From: Sphingomonas phyllosphaerae 5.2
Lineage (GTDB): Bacteria; Pseudomonadota; Alphaproteobacteria; Sphingomonadales; Sphingomonadaceae
Direction: 5' to 3'
Assembly (NCBI RefSeq): GCF_000419605.1
Contig: NZ_ATTI01000001.1
Span: 3,010,501 to 3,074,500 of the forward strand
DNA: 64,000 nucleotides
This document shows, one piece after another, positions 30,422-38,646 of this stretch. The first letter of the stretch is position 1, and every line of letters begins with the position of its first letter. A program made the translations under genes and the position numbers. The notes beneath the pieces are model-generated. The model had not been told where the DNA came from. It saw nothing but the letters and a program-made list of their open reading frames with translations, and ran no database searches.

Positions 30422-30979
30422 TCAACAGCGACGATAGCGCTGCGTGGCGGACGGGTCGCTGCGCACCAGCACGGTGCCGCCGGCGTCCAGTCGATAGATC
30501 TCGCGGCGCTCGAACGTCCTGCCGTCGCGCGAGAAACGCAGATCGACGGCGACTTCCTGCGCCGTATGCCGCTCCATGCGCTGCACCCGGGCACGCGCCT
30601 GGTAGAAGCGAATGGTGTCGGCGTCGACGTTGATGCGCCCGGTGGCCTCGGTGTTGGCCAGCTCGCAATCGTTATCGCCCGCACCCCAATAGCCCAGGAA
30701 CTCGGTCGGGAAGGCGCGGTCGCGTGCGGCGTTGGGGCTGACGCGCGCGATCGGCACGCCGCTCAACGCCGTGCGCGCCGCACCGTTCTGCGCTACCGAC
30801 TGCTCGATCGCCGCCTGCGCCTCGGCCTCGCGTTCGGGAACGTCGACGCGGTTGTAGTCTGCCTCACCCCCGCCAGAGCAGCCGGCCAACAGGATCGCCG
30901 CCACCACGACCAGTCGTCGGGCGGCACCGCGACGGGGCGCGGCGCCATGTCGCGAACGAACCGGAGAAATCGCTGGCAT
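30422..30979 (-). CDS. Putative lipoprotein
   Basis: A protein of 185 residues with a basic N-terminus, a hydrophobic stretch and lipobox (LVVVAAILLAGC near residue 34). The mature part has no family I recognise; it contains two further cysteines (GDNDCELAN and the C-terminal RRC), which could pair. It lies 8 bp after mmsA and 4 bp before the acyl-CoA dehydrogenase gene, so it is co-transcribed with the valine genes. Confidence 0.75.
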   Translation of the reverse strand: MPAISPVRSRHGAAPRRGAARRLVVVAAILLAGCSGGGEADYNRVDVPEREAEAQAAIEQSVAQNGAARTALSGVPIARVSPNAARDRAFPTEFLGYWGAGDNDCELANTEATGRINVDADTIRFYQARARVQRMERHTAQEVAVDLRFSRDGRTFERREIYRLDAGGTVLVRSDPSATQRYRRC

Positions 30980-30987
30980 CACCTTCT

Positions 30988-32523
30988 TTACCCCATGGTT
31001 GGGATCACGAACGCGTCCTGGACGCGACTGGGTCCACCGTCTTCGCTGCCGCGCGGGAGCGCCGAGCCATCGGGCCAGCGCTGCGTCACCGTCTTCACCT
31101 TCGTCCAGAAGCGGACGCCCTCGGTGCCATGCTGGTTGGTGTCGCCGAACGCGCTGCGCTTCCACCCGCCGAACGTATGATAGGCGACGGGTACGGGGAT
31201 CGGCACGTTGATTCCCACCATCCCGACGTTCACCCGCGCGGCGAATTCGCGCGCGGCATGTCCGTTACGCGTGAAGATCGCGACGCCGTTGCCATATTGA
31301 TGCTCGCTCGGCAGTCGCACGGCGGTCTCGAAGTCGGGCGCGCGGACGATCTGGAGGACCGGCCCGAAAATCTCTTCCTTGTACGCCTGCATGCCGGGCG
31401 TGACGCGGTCGAACAGGCTCGGGCCGATGAAGAACCCTTGCTCATGCCCCTGAAGCGCGAAGCCGCGTCCGTCGACGACCAGTTCCGCCCCTTCGTCGAC
31501 GCCGGTCTGGATCCAGTCCGACACGCGTTGGCGATGCGCGGCATTCACCACCGGGCCGTAATGCGCCTGCTGGTCGGTCGACACGCCGACCCGCAACGCC
31601 GCGATCGCAGGGAGCAGTTTCTCGCGCAACGCCTCGGCGGTCTTCTCGCCAACCGGCACGACTACCGGCAACGCCATGCACCGCTCACCCGCCGAGCCGA
31701 ATGCCGCGCCTGAAAGGTCTGCGACCACCTGGTCGAGATCGGCGTCGGGCATGACGATGCCATGGTTCTTCGCACCACCCATCGCCTGCACGCGCTTTCC
31801 CGCCGCCACGCCGCGGCGATAGACGTGATGTGCGATATCGCTCGATCCGACGAAGCTGATCGCGCCGATCGCAGGGTGATCGAGGATGGCGTCGACCATT
31901 TCCTTGTCGCCGTGCACCACTTGCAACACACCCGCCGGCAGCCCGGCCTCCGCCATCAGTTCGGCCAGCCGCACCGGCACGCTCGGGTCGCGCTCGCTCG
32001 GTTTCAGGATGAAGGCGTTGCCGCACGCGATCGCCACGCCGAACATCCACATCGGGATCATCGCCGGGAAGTTGAACGGGGTGATCCCCGCACCGATCCC
32101 GATCGGCTGCCGCATCGAATAGACGTCGATCCCCGGCCCCGCACCGTGCGTATACTCACCCTTAAGGACGTGCGGGATGCCGCAGGCGAACTCGATCACT
32201 TCGAGGCCGCGCTGGATGTCGCCCTTCGAGTCTGCGATGACCTTGCCGTGCTCGGACGACAGCAGATGCGCCAGTTCGTCCATGTGCGCCTCGACCAGTT
32301 CCTTGAACCGGAACATCACACGCGCGCGCCGCTGCGGGTTGGTCGCCGCCCACGCCGGCTGTGCCGCCTGCGCTGCCGCTACGACATGGTCGAGCAGCGC
32401 CGCGTCGCCCAACGCCACGCGCGCCTGCACCGCGCCCGTATTGGGGTCGTACACATCCGCGGTGCGCGGCGTCGTGCCGCCGGTCGGACGGGCGCCCGCG
32501 ATGTGATGGTCGACGCTGCGCAT
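30988..32523 (-). CDS. mmsA: Methylmalonate-semialdehyde dehydrogenase (acylating)
   Basis: A protein of 511 residues of the aldehyde dehydrogenase superfamily. MmsA-type features: IGAGITPFNFPAMIPMWMF, FVGSSDIAHHVYRRG, and the catalytic Cys in SAGERCMALPVVV. It converts methylmalonate semialdehyde to propionyl-CoA with CoA and NAD+, the last step of the valine route. AGGAGAG lies 9 nt before the ATG. It heads the cluster and is divergent from a LysR gene 80 bp away. Confidence 0.96.
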   Translation of the reverse strand: MRSVDHHIAGARPTGGTTPRTADVYDPNTGAVQARVALGDAALLDHVVAAAQAAQPAWAATNPQRRARVMFRFKELVEAHMDELAHLLSSEHGKVIADSKGDIQRGLEVIEFACGIPHVLKGEYTHGAGPGIDVYSMRQPIGIGAGITPFNFPAMIPMWMFGVAIACGNAFILKPSERDPSVPVRLAELMAEAGLPAGVLQVVHGDKEMVDAILDHPAIGAISFVGSSDIAHHVYRRGVAAGKRVQAMGGAKNHGIVMPDADLDQVVADLSGAAFGSAGERCMALPVVVPVGEKTAEALREKLLPAIAALRVGVSTDQQAHYGPVVNAAHRQRVSDWIQTGVDEGAELVVDGRGFALQGHEQGFFIGPSLFDRVTPGMQAYKEEIFGPVLQIVRAPDFETAVRLPSEHQYGNGVAIFTRNGHAAREFAARVNVGMVGINVPIPVPVAYHTFGGWKRSAFGDTNQHGTEGVRFWTKVKTVTQRWPDGSALPRGSEDGGPSRVQDAFVIPTMG

Positions 32524-32566
32524 GGCATCTCTCTCCTGTTTGGGTGAGGTGTGCGCGCCACCACGT

Positions 32567-32591
32567 TTGCAGGCAAGCGGCAAATCTGCAA
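32567..32591. promoter_or_regulatory. Candidate LysR operator between mmsA and the LysR gene
   Basis: TTGCAG-N13-CTGCAA, a 6-bp dyad centred in the 80-bp divergent gap. Size and position fit a LysR-type binding site that would control the valine genes and the regulator itself. Confidence 0.5.
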
Positions 32592-32603
32592 CGTTCACCT
32601 GCA

Positions 32604-33503
32604 ATGACGCAGCCCCTTCCCTGGAACGATCTGCAGGACTTCCTCGCGGTGGCACGCGTCGGACAGATCGCCCGCGCTGCCGCGCTGGTCGGCGTCGATG
32701 CCACCACGATTGGCCGCCGCCTGCGCCGGCTGGAGGCGCGGCTGGGCCGAACCCTCTTCGAACAGACACGCGAGGGGCAGGTGCTGACGGAGGCGGGCGA
32801 GGCGCTGCTCGCGCAGGTCGAGGAGATGCAGAACGCCGCCGAGCGGATCGTGGAGGCGCCCGGCCCCGCGGAGTCGCTATCCGGCCTGTTACGCATCAGC
32901 GTAGCGGAGGGATTCGGCACCTGGCTGGTCGCCGCACACCTCCACGAATTCGCCGCCCGGCATCCCGCGCTTACCATCGACCTCGCCGCCAGCTCCGGCT
33001 TCCTCAGTCCGTCGCGCCGCGAGGCGGACGTGGCGGTGCTGCTCGCACGGCCGCGCCACGGGCCGGTCGTTGCGGGCAAGCTGTCCGACTATGCGCTGCA
33101 TCTGTATGCGGCCCGCTCGCTGATCGAACGCAGCGGCGCGCCGACCCGCGAGTCCCTCGGGCGGCAGCACCCACTCGTCGGCTACATCCCCGACTTGCTC
33201 TATTCGCCCGAACTGCGTTTCGCCGACGATCTCGGCGCCCTGCCCGCGCCGACCTTGCGCAGCTCCAGCATCAACGCGCAGGCGCGACTGATCGCCAGCG
33301 GCGCCGGGGTCGGCGTGCTGCCGCATTTCATCGCGGGAGCCGAACCAACGTTGGTACGTGTGCTGCCCGAGGTGACGATCACGCGGTCGTTCTGGCTGGT
33401 CACGCACCGTGATACTCGACAGTTACGGCGCATTCGGGCCTTTTCCACATGGCTCGGTGAACTCGTCGGCAAGCACCGCGCACGACTCGTGCCGACTTGT
33501 TAA
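32604..33503 (+). CDS. LysR-family transcriptional regulator
   Basis: A protein of 299 residues with an N-terminal winged helix-turn-helix (DLQDFLAVARVGQIARAAALVGVDATTIGRRLRRLEARLG) and a periplasmic-binding-like effector domain from about residue 90. The divergent arrangement with mmsA is the usual one for a local regulator, so it probably controls valine breakdown; the effector is unknown. An in-frame start farther upstream would run into mmsA and is rejected. Confidence 0.92.
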   Translation: MTQPLPWNDLQDFLAVARVGQIARAAALVGVDATTIGRRLRRLEARLGRTLFEQTREGQVLTEAGEALLAQVEEMQNAAERIVEAPGPAESLSGLLRISVAEGFGTWLVAAHLHEFAARHPALTIDLAASSGFLSPSRREADVAVLLARPRHGPVVAGKLSDYALHLYAARSLIERSGAPTRESLGRQHPLVGYIPDLLYSPELRFADDLGALPAPTLRSSSINAQARLIASGAGVGVLPHFIAGAEPTLVRVLPEVTITRSFWLVTHRDTRQLRRIRAFSTWLGELVGKHRARLVPTC

Positions 33504-33516
33504 CTTTCCAACGCCC

Positions 33517-33561
33517 GTTAACCTTTGGCTGGATTGTTGATAATCCTAACGAAAGGTTAAC
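33517..33561. repeat. 10-bp inverted repeat upstream of the PEP-CTERM gene
   Basis: GTTAACCTTT at 33517-33526 and AAAGGTTAAC at 33552-33561, perfect over 10 bp with a 25-nt spacer, starting 13 bp after the LysR stop. It may be a terminator-like structure or an operator for the following exported-protein genes. Confidence 0.6.
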
Positions 33562-33723
33562 GAATCGCCAGTTCCGGGTGGCGTACCGGCCACAGTCGTC
33601 CCGCAATGCATCAGGTGGGACGGTGTTTGGACGCATTTCACTGGACTCACGTGGAGAGTGAGGCGCAATTGAAACAATCGCGTTATCAACGATGAATCTG
33701 TACGAGAGAGATTGGTCGATCGA

Positions 33724-34389
33724 ATGAAAAACTGGCGCTCCCTCCTGCCTTACGTCTCGCGCGTGCCCGTGGTGCGCGTGGCGATGGCGCTGGGTGTGGG
33801 CACCACCGTGATCGGCGGTTATGCCGGGCTCGGCTATCTCGGCGGCACGGTTCCGTTTGCAGAGGCGATGAACCTTCCCGCAGCATTGGCGGTGATGCCC
33901 GATCCGCTTTCGATCCTGACCGCGCGCTCGCCCGGCGAGCGCGGCAAGGGCGCGATGTTCAATATAAAGCCCAACAAGCCACCCAAGCCACGGCAATATG
34001 CCGGCGTGCCGCCGCGCGGCCCGCGCGAGCGCGTGCTGGGTAATGTGCGCGAGCGCAATCCCGGTCCGGTGGTCCCGGCTGGCGCGTTGCCGCTGCAGCC
34101 GGCCGGCTTTGTCCCGGACCTGCCCGTGCCGCTGACCCCCGATGCGCTCGGCCCGCTGCCGCCGGGCGGCACCACCGGCTTCGGCCCGCCGGGCGTCTTC
34201 CCGACCGGGCCGGTCGGCACGCCGGGCGTGCCCGGTGTTCCCGGGCCGAACCCTACCCCCACCCCGACGCCGATCATCCCCGCCCCCGCAGTGCCCGAAC
34301 CGGCAACCTGGGCGATGATGTCGCTGGGCTTTGCGCTCACCGGCCTCGCGGTACGCCGCCGCAAGCGGACGCGCGCACCCGCCGCATGA
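33724..34389 (+). CDS. PEP-CTERM sorting-signal protein
   Basis: A protein of 221 residues. An N-terminal hydrophobic segment (about residues 16-42) could be a signal anchor; the middle is low-complexity and rich in Pro and Gly (PPGGTTGFGPPGVFPTGPVG). The C-terminus carries a classic PEP-CTERM signal: PEPATWAMM, the helix SLGFALTGLAV and the basic RRRKR. Such proteins are processed by exosortase and usually go to the envelope or matrix. A TTG start at 33712 with GAGAG upstream is an alternative. The stop overlaps the L,D-transpeptidase start. Confidence 0.85.
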   Translation: MKNWRSLLPYVSRVPVVRVAMALGVGTTVIGGYAGLGYLGGTVPFAEAMNLPAALAVMPDPLSILTARSPGERGKGAMFNIKPNKPPKPRQYAGVPPRGPRERVLGNVRERNPGPVVPAGALPLQPAGFVPDLPVPLTPDALGPLPPGGTTGFGPPGVFPTGPVGTPGVPGVPGPNPTPTPTPIIPAPAVPEPATWAMMSLGFALTGLAVRRRKRTRAPAA

Positions 34390-34976
34390 TCCGGCAACGC
34401 CTCGGCGCGGTTGCGCTGACGCTTGCCGCCGTCACGATCGCAGTGCCGGTGGCGGCGACGACCACCGCCACCACGATCGGCACCTATGGCATGCGCTTCC
34501 GCTATCCGGCAGGGCGCGAGGGCGCCTTGCCGATGACGGGCGGGCAGCCGTTGCGCGTGCGCAGCCTGCTCAACATTCGCCGCCCGATGCAGTTCGGTGA
34601 TTATGTCTGGAGCGACCTCGGCGTACCCGCGACCGGCGCGATCCGCGTTCGGATCGATCTTCCGCGGCAGACAGTCTCGGTCTTTCGCGACGGTCACGAA
34701 ATCGGCACTGCCGTGATCCTCTACGGCACCGATCACAAGCCGACGCCGACCGGCACCTTCCCGATCCTGATGCGCGCGCGCCAGCACACCTCGACACTCT
34801 ACGATGCGGAGATGCCGTACATGCTGCGCCTCACCAACGACGGGGTCGCGGTCCATGCAAGCGCGGTGCGCCGCGGATCGGCGACCCACGGCTGCATCGG
34901 CGTGCCGCTCGCCTTTGCGCGGCTGTTGTTCGACCAGGTCGCGCGCGGCGATCTCGTGACGATCGTCGGCGCCTGA
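34386..34976 (+). CDS. L,D-transpeptidase (YkuD family)
   Basis: A protein of 196 residues with a signal peptide (LGAVALTLAAVTIAVPVAAT). The YkuD domain has KPTPTGTFPILMRARQHTST and the catalytic motif VHASAVRRGSATHGCIGVP with His and the nucleophilic Cys. It would cross-link peptidoglycan stems (3-3 links) or attach proteins to the wall in the periplasm. The ATGA overlap with the PEP-CTERM gene suggests that the two products work together. Confidence 0.92.
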   Translation: MIRQRLGAVALTLAAVTIAVPVAATTTATTIGTYGMRFRYPAGREGALPMTGGQPLRVRSLLNIRRPMQFGDYVWSDLGVPATGAIRVRIDLPRQTVSVFRDGHEIGTAVILYGTDHKPTPTGTFPILMRARQHTSTLYDAEMPYMLRLTNDGVAVHASAVRRGSATHGCIGVPLAFARLLFDQVARGDLVTIVGA

Positions 34977-35039
34977 TCGCCACAGGCGTAAACACGCCCT
35001 AACCAGATTCCCTAACCCGCGGTAAGGAAGGCGGGAAGT

Positions 35040-35066
35040 ACCTTTTCCAGGTCATCAGGAAAAGGT
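35040..35066 (+). promoter_or_regulatory. Hairpin covering the ribosome site of the CAP gene
   Basis: ACCTTTTCC-N9-GGAAAAGGT forms a perfect 9-bp stem. Its 3' arm contains the purine-rich GGAAAAGG that is the only candidate Shine-Dalgarno for ATG 35076. Translation may depend on opening of this stem. Confidence 0.55.
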
Positions 35067-35075
35067 TACCCGGAC

Positions 35076-35606
35076 ATGCCGCGTGTCACGCTGCGCCCCC
35101 GATCACTGCTCGTCGCGCTCGCCGCGCTGGTCTGTGCACCGTTCGTCACCGGTGCATCGAACTATTCGAATACCTTCGACGCGCGCGTGCTGGCCGCGCA
35201 CAATGCCGAGCGTGCCGCGCTCGGCATCCCGCCACTGCGCTGGAACCCGGAACTCGTCCAATCAGCCCACGCCTGGGGCCAGTATCTCGCCTCCACCGGT
35301 CGTTTCGAGCATGCGCCGGAACGCCGCATGGATCCGGAGGGCGAGAACCTGTGGGCCGGCACCCGCGGCTATTACTCGCCCGAGGCGATGGTGGACGGCT
35401 GGATACGCGAAAAGCGCTACTTCAAGTCCGGCGCCTTCCCGAACAACAGCACCACCGGGCATGTGGGCGACGTCGGTCACTATACGCAATTGATGTGGCG
35501 CGACACGATCGAGGTCGGCTGCGCGCTGGCACGCGGTGGTCAGGAGGACGTGCTGGTCTGCCGCTACAAGAACGCCGGCAATTATCGCGGCGAACGCCCT
35601 TTCTGA
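35076..35606 (+). CDS. CAP-domain (SCP/PR1-like) secreted protein
   Basis: A protein of 176 residues with a signal peptide (SLLVALAALVCAPFVTGA). The CAP motifs are all present: LAAHNAERAALGIPPLRWNPEL, SAHAWGQYLA, EGENLWAGT, VGHYTQLMWRDTIEVGCALA and VCRYKNAGNYRGERPF. The likely metal-site histidines are in AHAWG and GHYTQ. Bacterial CAP proteins are extracellular or periplasmic and their activity is mostly unknown. It follows the L,D-transpeptidase gene by 99 bp. Confidence 0.92.
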   Translation: MPRVTLRPRSLLVALAALVCAPFVTGASNYSNTFDARVLAAHNAERAALGIPPLRWNPELVQSAHAWGQYLASTGRFEHAPERRMDPEGENLWAGTRGYYSPEAMVDGWIREKRYFKSGAFPNNSTTGHVGDVGHYTQLMWRDTIEVGCALARGGQEDVLVCRYKNAGNYRGERPF

Positions 35607-35649
35607 GCCGGTCGGGCGCGAGGTCGGCAAGGACCACGGCGGCCTTGGA

Positions 35650-36428
35650 CGAAGCGCAGCACCGTCTTGCGACGTAGCGCGCACCCGATAACGGCAAAGC
35701 CGACGATCATCGTCGCCCTTGTCGCCGGCTCCGGCGGCACACCGCCTTGACGCACTGCGGTGATGATAGCGCGGAACCGTCCGGGTCGTGGCGCTCGCCC
35801 GAACGTCGACACGTTGCGCCACGGCGTCCACCACGCGCGTCACCGACGAGAAGCCGGAGCGCGACAAGCTATTCACGTCTGCCACTGCCCGCACCGACCG
35901 GATGCGTCACCGTTACGCGACCGTCCGGAAATAGCGCCATCGCCGAACCCCGATGTACGCCACGCGGGACCCAGCACGTATCCAGCGAAATCGCCCGCTG
36001 GCCCATCATCATCGAACAGCGCGCGCAAGTCGATACGATCGACGCTCCCCTGGACGGCTGCATTCGGCCCATGGCTTAACGATGCCAGCCCGGCGCCACG
36101 CTCGACAGGTGCCCCGCCGGCCCAGGCTACGATCCTCGCCCGTCCTCCCAACGCCGATCATCAGATCGCCAAGCGCCAGCACCTCGTCGGGCGCGTCCAT
36201 CGTCAGCGACGTCTCGATCCGCGTCGGCGCGCCGATCGGATCGCGGTACGTCACCGCGCCATCTTCGATCATCACGGCCTGCGCGCGTGTCGTGGTGGCG
36301 ATCACGCCGCCGTGCACGATGCAACCTCGTAGCGTCCCGGCACGCAGCGGCGCGGAGGTCACCGCGGTGGCGGAAGCACGCGACGCGAGCGCAATCAGCG
36401 ACAATGATGCGAACGACGCATTGTTCAT
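35650..36428 (-). pseudogene. Decayed PEP-CTERM protein gene
   Basis: A signal-peptide-like start (MNNASFASLSLIALASRASA at 36428) is followed by a coding-like frame that breaks near 36150; the sense continues in other frames (about 36151-35870) and a PEP-CTERM tail, PEPATRATMIVGFAVIGCALRRK, is read in a third frame at about 35734-35665. The usual Trp of the motif is Arg here. At least two frameshifts are needed, so the gene is probably dead. A sequencing error is the alternative. Confidence 0.5.
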
Positions 36429-36840
36429 CCCGGCACTCGACCTGCCGACGGGTGCTTGCCTTATGCGCCTCCGCTCCGTTTAACGCGCAATGACGGACGC
36501 AAGCGCGTCCACTGCTCCAGACGGGGCCACCGCCGGACGGCAGTCGCGTCGACCCGGTGCCACCACCGGCAGTACGGCGTAGCGCTCAATCTGGTAGATA
36601 CTGCGACCGGACGACCACAATCTGTAGCGTTTTTGCGGTCCTTGCCGTACAACGATGTGACTCGACGGATCACCGTCGATCACCGCCGCCGCGGGCCTGT
36701 TGGGGCGCACGGCCGGCAGTCAGGAGCAGGTTCGGCGAATGAACGGCGGCGCGTCATGGCAGGCAAACGAAACCCCGGCGCGCCTATTGGCGGCCGGGGC
36801 CGGCGATTGCAGCCGCGCGACGGGCGCCGCCGCGGCGGGC
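36429..36840. other. Intergenic region without a clear gene
   Basis: I see nothing convincing in these 412 bp. Short frames on both strands lack family likeness. The region lies upstream of the decayed PEP-CTERM gene and at the 3' end of the DUF2171 gene. Confidence 0.5.
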
Positions 36841-37092
36841 TTATTCCGCCTCTTCGAACATGTCCTGCGCGTTCTGCGCGGTTGCGGACAGCCGCACCGT
36901 CTCGCCCTCGATCTCGGCGACGAGGCCGATCGGCAGGTAATGGTGCTTGGCGCCCTGCCCGTCCTGCGTGGAGGGCGAGTCGTTCTTGGTCAGCTTGATG
37001 CGGTCGCCGTCGACGTGGTCGACGGTGCCGACGTGCACGCCGTCCGCGCCGATCACTTCGGCATGTTCCTTGATCTGGCTGGCATCGACCAT
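36841..37092 (-). CDS. DUF2171 family protein (PRC-barrel-like)
   Basis: An 83-residue soluble protein. The sequence MVDASQIKEHAEVIGADGVHVGTVDHVDGDRIKLTKND is characteristic of DUF2171, a small beta-barrel fold related to PRC barrels and common in sphingomonads, often linked to stress. Function is not known. GGAG-like purines lie before the ATG (AAAGGAGAACG). Confidence 0.88.
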   Translation of the reverse strand: MVDASQIKEHAEVIGADGVHVGTVDHVDGDRIKLTKNDSPSTQDGQGAKHHYLPIGLVAEIEGETVRLSATAQNAQDMFEEAE

Positions 37093-37148
37093 AGTCGTTC
37101 TCCTTTGTTGGGTTCGGGCGGCAAACGCGCTGCGACGGCTTTGGTCGC

Positions 37149-37361
37149 ATGATCGATACGCTTCCGCTGCAATCCGCGATCATGTTCGCGGTCGCCGCCG
37201 TCTTCGTTCTGGCGGGCACGTGGCTGCTGTGGCAGTTACGCATCCCGCAAGGCCCGGCGCGCGTTTACGTCTACCGCATGGCCGGAATCATGGCGATTTC
37301 AGGCGGTGCTGTGCTCGCAATGTCGGCATGGGCGATGTGGCAATGGAGCCTCGATCCGTAA
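37149..37361 (+). CDS. Small membrane protein of unknown function
   Basis: A 70-residue protein with two predicted helices (AIMFAVAAVFVLAGTWLLW and GIMAISGGAVLAMSAWAMW) around a short basic loop. I recognise no family. It lies 51 bp before nrdB on the same strand and divergent from the DUF2171 gene. Confidence 0.62.
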   Translation: MIDTLPLQSAIMFAVAAVFVLAGTWLLWQLRIPQGPARVYVYRMAGIMAISGGAVLAMSAWAMWQWSLDP

Positions 37362-37412
37362 GCCGGCCGCCCGCCTGTTCCTTTCCCGAATTATATCCCT
37401 CGGAGTAAACCC

Positions 37413-38471
37413 ATGTCGCTTCTTCAGGCGTCCAAGCAGTACAAGCCCTTCGAATATCCCTGGGCATTCGAATATTGGAAGCGTCAGCAGCAGCTGCACT
37501 GGCTTCCCGAGGAAGTGCCGCTCGGCGAGGATTGCCGCGATTGGGCGCAGAAGCTGACCGATCACGAACGCAATCTGCTCACGCAGATCTTCCGCTTCTT
37601 CACGCAGGCCGACGTCGAGGTGCAGGATTGCTACCACGAAAAGTACGGTCGCGTGTTCAAGCCGACCGAGATCAAGATGATGCTGACCGCGTTCAGCAAC
37701 ATGGAGACGGTTCACATCGCCGCTTACTCGCACCTGCTCGACACGATCGGGATGCCCGAAAGCGAGTATGGCGCATTTCTCGAATATACCGAGCTGAAGG
37801 AGAAGCATGACTACATGCAGAACTTCGGCGTCGACAGCGACGAGGATATCGCGCGCACTCTGGCGATGTTCGGCGGCTTCACCGAAGGCGTACAGCTGTT
37901 TGCCAGCTTCGCGATGCTGATGAACTTCCCACGCTTCAACAAGATGAAGGGCATGGGACAGATCGTCACCTGGTCGGTGCGTGACGAAAGCCTGCACTGC
38001 GAGGGCATCATCAAGATGTTCCACACCTTCTGTCAGGAGCGTCAGTGCCTGACCAAGGCGGTGAAGGCCGACATCGCCGACGTGTGCCAGACGACGATCC
38101 GCCTCGAGGACAATTTCATCGATCTCGCCTTCGAGATGGGGCCGGTCAACGGCATGACGGCGAAGGACATCAAGAAGTACATCCGCTACATCGCCGACTG
38201 GCGGATGGGGCAATTGGGGCTGAAGCCGATCTACATGATCGACGAGCATCCGATCCCGTGGCTCACCCCGTTGCTGAACGGCGTGGAGCATGCGAACTTC
38301 TTCGAGACGCGCGCTACCGAATATTCGAAGGCCGCCACCCGCGGGCAGTGGAACGACGTCTGGGACAGCTTCGACAAGCGCCAGAAGGCCAAGGTCATCG
38401 TTCCCGCCGCCAATGAAGATCCCGTCGAGATGGGCGACATGTTCTCGCGCGCTGGCGTCGCCGCCGAATAA
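37413..38471 (+). CDS. nrdB: Ribonucleoside-diphosphate reductase beta subunit
   Basis: A protein of 352 residues, class Ia type. Di-iron ligand motifs are visible: the acidic helix QIFRFFTQADVEVQDCY, METVHIAAYSHLL with Glu, His and the candidate radical Tyr, and DESLHCEGIIKMF with Glu and His. It holds the tyrosyl radical that starts nucleotide reduction in NrdA, whose gene is not in this window. GGAG precedes the ATG by 7 nt and a strong hairpin follows. Confidence 0.96.
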   Translation: MSLLQASKQYKPFEYPWAFEYWKRQQQLHWLPEEVPLGEDCRDWAQKLTDHERNLLTQIFRFFTQADVEVQDCYHEKYGRVFKPTEIKMMLTAFSNMETVHIAAYSHLLDTIGMPESEYGAFLEYTELKEKHDYMQNFGVDSDEDIARTLAMFGGFTEGVQLFASFAMLMNFPRFNKMKGMGQIVTWSVRDESLHCEGIIKMFHTFCQERQCLTKAVKADIADVCQTTIRLEDNFIDLAFEMGPVNGMTAKDIKKYIRYIADWRMGQLGLKPIYMIDEHPIPWLTPLLNGVEHANFFETRATEYSKAATRGQWNDVWDSFDKRQKAKVIVPAANEDPVEMGDMFSRAGVAAE

Positions 38472-38495
38472 GCGCACGCATCGACACGAACAGGG

Positions 38496-38522
38496 CCGCA
38501 GCTTCCCAACCGGAAGCTGCGG
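38496..38522 (+). terminator. Terminator of nrdB
   Basis: CCGCAGCTTCC-N5-GGAAGCTGCGG, a perfect 11-bp stem 25 bp after the nrdB stop. Only a short T-run (GTTT) follows. Confidence 0.75.
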
Positions 38523-38646
38523 CGGCGTTTACGGTGGGTGGGCGCCGCCAGGGTCCGAACGTCAGCGCCGCTGCGCCGTCCTCTCGTCCCATCCAGTGCC
38601 CTGCCGACACCAAGCGGTTATAACGGCCAGCCCGGCAGGATGATAC

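Noticed and set aside
37362..37412. Regulatory element (riboswitch or NrdR boxes) before nrdB
   Set aside because: The gap is only 51 bp and contains no NrdR-box-like repeats or cobalamin-box sequence.
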